Assembly (NCBI GenBank): GCA_943788725.1
Contig: CALSRJ010000001.1
Span: 680,861 to 744,860, forward strand
DNA from: an uncultured Flavobacteriales bacterium
GTDB taxonomy: Bacteria > Bacteroidota > Bacteroidia > Flavobacteriales_G > Salibacteraceae
DNA length: 64,000 nucleotides
Reading direction: 5' to 3'
Position numbers and translations under genes: made by a program. Below, in pieces: positions 61,281 through 64,000 of the stretch. How positions within the stretch are numbered: position 1 is the stretch's first letter; each line of letters opens with the position of its first letter. The notes below the pieces were generated by a model that saw nothing but the letters and a program-made list of their open reading frames with translations, ran no database searches and had not been told where the DNA came from.

Positions 61281-63071
61281 CTAGGCTTCGCCTTGCTGAT
61301 CAGCGCTATCCTCAACCACTTCGGAATCTGCCTCCTGTTGCTCCTCTTCTTGCTTATGCATTCCCTTGATGGTAAGGTCCACTTTCTTTTTCTTTTCCCT
61401 CAAGGCATCGATTTCCGCTTGCGCAGCTCCTATCCTTTGGAGCAATTCCTTCTTCAGGGGATTGGTATCGTCTGAATACTTGAAAAAGTCGAGTTTACTT
61501 TCCTCCTGTGCGAGAGCCGTTTGCTTCTCACGGATGTGCTGATTGATCTGTGCCCGTTCGCGCTTCAATCCGTCGTCGCCTTGATTGCTCGTTGATAGCT
61601 TTTCAATCTTGGACTTAAAGCGCTTTTCCTCTAATTCACTCTGGCTGATGCCGAGCGATTTGTACGCCCTGACGACGGCATTCTCGAACGCATGATCCAC
61701 TTTCTGCTTCATTTTGAAAGGCACTTCACCCATGGCATTCCATTCGTCACGCCACTTACCGATGATTTTCTCACCTTCCTTTTCAATGCCCTTTTCGACT
61801 TGTTTACTCACTTCCATTAAGAAGTTTTCCTTCGCTTGCAATGCCTCCTTAGCGGCTTTTTGCGCTTGTTCGCCTTCTCTCTTTTTACGATTGAAAAAGG
61901 CATCGCAATAACGACGAAATTCTTTGAACATCTTGTACTCCTCGTGCGGAAGAAGTTTGCCGACGTCTTTCCACTTGCGCTGCAAGCCTTTTAACTCATT
62001 GGCCACGGCAATCACGTCTTCGCCTTCGTGGATCTCCTTTGCACGATCTACCAATGCTTGCTTTTCCGCTTTGGTCTTCTCAAATTCTGCACTGTGCGCT
62101 TTCATGAACGCATCCCGCTTGGAGAAGTATCCATCGCAAGCGGTGCGGAAGGCTTTCCAGATTTTATCGTTCTTGCCACGGCCGGCATACCCTATCTTCT
62201 TCCATTCTTTTTGGGCATTTATCACCTCTCGAGTAGCCGCTTGTAATTCTCGTACGTCAGCGTATTCCTTACTGGCGATCTCTTCGACTTTAGTGACAAG
62301 GTTTTGCTTGTGTTCGAAATGTACGTTATGCTCTTGCTTAACCTCCTGGCGGTGCTCGCGAATGCGTTCAAAGACCTTTCCAACCTCGGTCTTGAATTCC
62401 TCCCGAATTTTTTCCCATTCCTCGCGAAAGGTGGGGCCGATCTCGTCCCACTCGTGCAAATATTGATGGATTAGGAAATCAACCTGGTTGATCGCCTTCT
62501 CATTTTCTAATAACTTAATCTCTCGAATCACATTCATTTTCAACTCCTGATTTTTCTTCAGGTCATTGATTTGAAGTTCGCGGTAAATATTGATGTTGTA
62601 GTAGAAGAGTTCGATCAATCGACTGTACTCCCCCTGCAATTCGCGTCGCTCTGCATTGGGAACGTGTCCGATCTCATTCCACTTTTGCTTGATGGCGTTA
62701 AAACGCTTGTACGCCTTGGCAATGTTCTCCTCGTCTTGAATCACCTCATTGATCTGAGCGAGCAACTCCTTTTTCTCCTTCAGGTTTTGCTTCGCCGCCT
62801 CCGCCCGTTCCTTATCCGCAACCTTCCGACGCTCATGGTAGATATCAAGGAGTTCCTTGAATCGCGCATCCTCTGCATCTGGATGGTAATTGAATTCAAC
62901 TTCTGTCTCTTCACCGTGTTCTGCAGTAAAGGCCTCTTGCTGTGCGCGCTCGGTAGCATCACGCAGCGCGTTGAACTCCTTGGTCAGGTTCTCAATCCGT
63001 TCCTTGTTCGGAACAAAATCTTCTCCCGTCAACCAGGATTGGAGCTCATTGACGATTTCTTCTTTTGACAT
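61281..63071 (-). CDS. DUF349 repeat coiled-coil protein
   Basis: A 596-residue cytoplasmic protein made of repeated DUF349 modules with the W-x-x-I/V-G motif: KWNEIGHVPNAERREL, EWDEIGPTFREEWEKI, EWKKIGYAGRGKND, KWKDVGKLLPHEEYK and EWNAMGEVPFKMKQ. These helices (EGEQAQKAAKEALQAKENFL) form a long coiled-coil rod, and the end is Gln/Glu-rich. DUF349 proteins are common in Bacteroidota; related YicC-like rods are tied to stress, but function is unknown. ATG 63071 is chosen; the longer frame to 63206 enters the repeat tract. A -7 box lies 21 bases upstream. Confidence 0.88.
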   Translation of the reverse strand: MSKEEIVNELQSWLTGEDFVPNKERIENLTKEFNALRDATERAQQEAFTAEHGEETEVEFNYHPDAEDARFKELLDIYHERRKVADKERAEAAKQNLKEKKELLAQINEVIQDEENIAKAYKRFNAIKQKWNEIGHVPNAERRELQGEYSRLIELFYYNINIYRELQINDLKKNQELKMNVIREIKLLENEKAINQVDFLIHQYLHEWDEIGPTFREEWEKIREEFKTEVGKVFERIREHRQEVKQEHNVHFEHKQNLVTKVEEIASKEYADVRELQAATREVINAQKEWKKIGYAGRGKNDKIWKAFRTACDGYFSKRDAFMKAHSAEFEKTKAEKQALVDRAKEIHEGEDVIAVANELKGLQRKWKDVGKLLPHEEYKMFKEFRRYCDAFFNRKKREGEQAQKAAKEALQAKENFLMEVSKQVEKGIEKEGEKIIGKWRDEWNAMGEVPFKMKQKVDHAFENAVVRAYKSLGISQSELEEKRFKSKIEKLSTSNQGDDGLKRERAQINQHIREKQTALAQEESKLDFFKYSDDTNPLKKELLQRIGAAQAEIDALREKKKKVDLTIKGMHKQEEEQQEADSEVVEDSADQQGEA

Positions 63072-63091
63072 CGTTAGCTTGTTATTGCTAC

Positions 63092-63099
63092 CAAAAATA
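63092..63099 (-). promoter_or_regulatory. -7 box of the DUF349 gene
   Basis: Minus-strand TATTTTTG, a full TAnnTTTG match, ends 20 bases before the ATG at 63071. No -33 TTG at usual spacing. Confidence 0.4.
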
Positions 63100-63138
63100 A
63101 CAGACGCTAGCTGAAATACACGGGGAATGGCAATAAAT

Positions 63139-63168
63139 GGGGGTTGGGGAGTGGGGATTGGGGATTGG
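63139..63168 (+). repeat. G-rich tract with four G4-type runs (plus strand)
   Basis: Runs of 5, 4, 4 and 4 G separated by TT, AGT and ATT, then ATTGG: a four-run G-quadruplex pattern on the plus strand. It lies in the divergent region between the DUF349 and C45 genes. Confidence 0.7.
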
Positions 63169-63224
63169 TTATGCGCTATTGCAACTGCACCTGCAATCAT
63201 TCGCACCGCAAGGTTCCTCCGATT

Positions 63225-63264
63225 CCCTATTCCAACCCTAATCCCTAATCCCCAAACCCTAATC
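63225..63264 (-). repeat. C-rich tract, G-quadruplex pattern on minus strand
   Basis: CCC/CCCC runs separated by 3-4 bases (TAAT, AAA). Read on the minus strand it is GGG-TTT-GGGG-ATTA-GGG-ATTA-GGG-TTGG, resembling telomere-type repeats. With the plus-strand tract at 63139 it forms an imperfect inverted pair about 55 bases apart. Confidence 0.65.
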
Positions 63265-63283
63265 TTACCTTTGCCGCCTTCAT

Positions 63284-64000
63284 ATGTTATTCGTAAACAT
63301 ACATAGCCTTGACCTCAGTGAGGACGATTCTGCTTGGAAAAAGCTGTTCGATAAGACCTGGCCCGCTTACGAACGTTGGTTCAGCAAGGAAGGGTTGAAA
63401 GCCCGCCCTGGTTACTTGAGTTCGCTCATGGCATTTGAGGCGACCTTTCCTGAGCTCCTGCATCTTTACACGCACTTGTGCGAAATGGCGGGTCGTTCAG
63501 ACCTTGCCTCTCGCTTCTTGAGCATGTATTGCCCTCCTCCCTATATGAGCGGATGTAGCCAAGTGGCCTGGACCAAGGATCAACCGGCGTTGATACGGAA
63601 TTACGATTACAGTCCTCTCTTCTTTGAAGGTGTGGTGATGCGCACCAATTGGTTGAAACCCGTCATTGGAATGAGCGATTGCACTTGGGGATTGCTCGAT
63701 GGCATCAATGCAGATGGCCTTTCCGCTTCATTGACGTTTGGCGGCAGGAGAATCACTGGAAAGGGTTTTGGAATTCCACTTGTTTTGCGTTACTGCTTAG
63801 AGACATGCTCCACGACGGAAGAAGCTGTTCACCTACTGATCAAAATTCCTGTGCATATGTCGTACAACGTCACCATCATGGACAAGGAATTGAACTATGC
63901 GACCATTTACTTCGTTCCAGGTCAGGCAAATCAAGTCCACTACGTACCGGTAGGAACCAATCATCAAGAAGAGATTACATGGCCAGATTACGCAGCGATG
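63284..64000 (+). CDS. C45-like acyltransferase/peptidase (Ntn hydrolase), 3' end cut
   Basis: The open frame from ATG 63284 runs past the right edge (239 codons seen). MSGCSQVAWTK near residue 88 contains the Cys that is normally the processed N-terminal nucleophile of Ntn hydrolases; ALIRNYDYSPLFFE follows as in the C45 (6-aminopenicillanic acid acyltransferase-like) family, and LLDGINADGLSASLTFGG matches a core strand. No signal peptide. It probably cleaves or transfers an acyl group; substrate unknown. Similar proteins occur widely in Bacteroidota. Confidence 0.75.
   Translation, partial: MLFVNIHSLDLSEDDSAWKKLFDKTWPAYERWFSKEGLKARPGYLSSLMAFEATFPELLHLYTHLCEMAGRSDLASRFLSMYCPPPYMSGCSQVAWTKDQPALIRNYDYSPLFFEGVVMRTNWLKPVIGMSDCTWGLLDGINADGLSASLTFGGRRITGKGFGIPLVLRYCLETCSTTEEAVHLLIKIPVHMSYNVTIMDKELNYATIYFVPGQANQVHYVPVGTNHQEEITWPDYAAM

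Overview
The window looks like chromosomal DNA from a marine-type Bacteroidota bacterium, most likely Flavobacteriales. Lineage markers include several secreted proteins with C-terminal type IX secretion (T9SS) sorting domains of types A and B, a bacillithiol gene (bshA), an S46 dipeptidyl-peptidase, the complete MoxR/Bat operon, DUF5606, DUF5777 and DUF6702 proteins, the holA/HsdR-N neighbour pair, and -7 boxes of the TAnnTTTG type instead of sigma70-like promoters. I found no rRNA, tRNA, CRISPR array, insertion sequence or prophage, and no stretch above about 300 bases lacks a gene. Coding density is extreme, and many convergent genes meet with touching or overlapping stop codons.

Layout. 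1-2.8 kb (-): an M14 aspartoacylase-like enzyme and a glutamate-cysteine-ligase-like/CBS fusion. 2.9-5.9 kb (-): an envelope operon with two cytochrome-like lipoproteins, an OB-fold lipoprotein, YceI and a DUF5777 barrel. 5.9-7.7 kb: a membrane-anchored MutS-type ATPase. 7.8-16 kb: two very large T9SS type-B proteins flanking an ArsC-family protein, a hydrolase and an EamA transporter. 16-18.6 kb: S4 RNA-binding protein, GT4, DUF6702 and DUF5606. 18.6-24.7 kb (-): HsdR-N-like protein, a subtilase split by a frameshift, and a second subtilase, all joined by ATGA overlaps. 24.7-28.4 kb: holA, rsmG, an ECF sigma factor and GT2. 28.5-32.6 kb: a GH3-like/serine hydrolase fusion and bshA. 32.6-36 kb: small Cys-rich lipoproteins, LON-domain protein, serine hydrolase and a MauE/DoxX-thioredoxin fusion. 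36-46 kb: MORN, DUF2807, pepE, a T9SS/PKD protein, S46 peptidase, PKD lipoprotein and an SpmA-SpmB-like fusion. 46-49.4 kb: DUF721, recF, TPR anchor, ribH and a MazG-like protein. 49.6-57.9 kb (+): moxR, DUF58, a small BatD-like protein and batABCDE. 58-64 kb: ilvE, hydrolase, GT2, another Cys-rich lipoprotein, a DUF349 protein and a C45-like hydrolase cut by the window end.

Most novel candidates. (1) Four small lipoproteins share a cysteine layout close to C-x2-C-Y-x-C directly after the lipid-anchored Cys. Two of them sandwich a MauE-like/thioredoxin fusion in one operon with its own promoter and terminator, which suggests an uncharacterised outer-envelope thiol system. (2) Several genes carry TAnnTTTG (or TAnnTTCG) exactly four bases before the start codon, including one TTG start, which points to leaderless transcription. 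(3) Eight of twelve convergent gene pairs end within four bases of each other, and the four exact abutments share one hexamer. (4) An inverted pair of G-quadruplex-forming tracts lies between the DUF349 and C45 genes.

Start codons were chosen by signal peptides, overlap with upstream stops and promoter spacing. Several genes use TTG or GTG. Family assignments come from motif recognition by eye; no database search was run.
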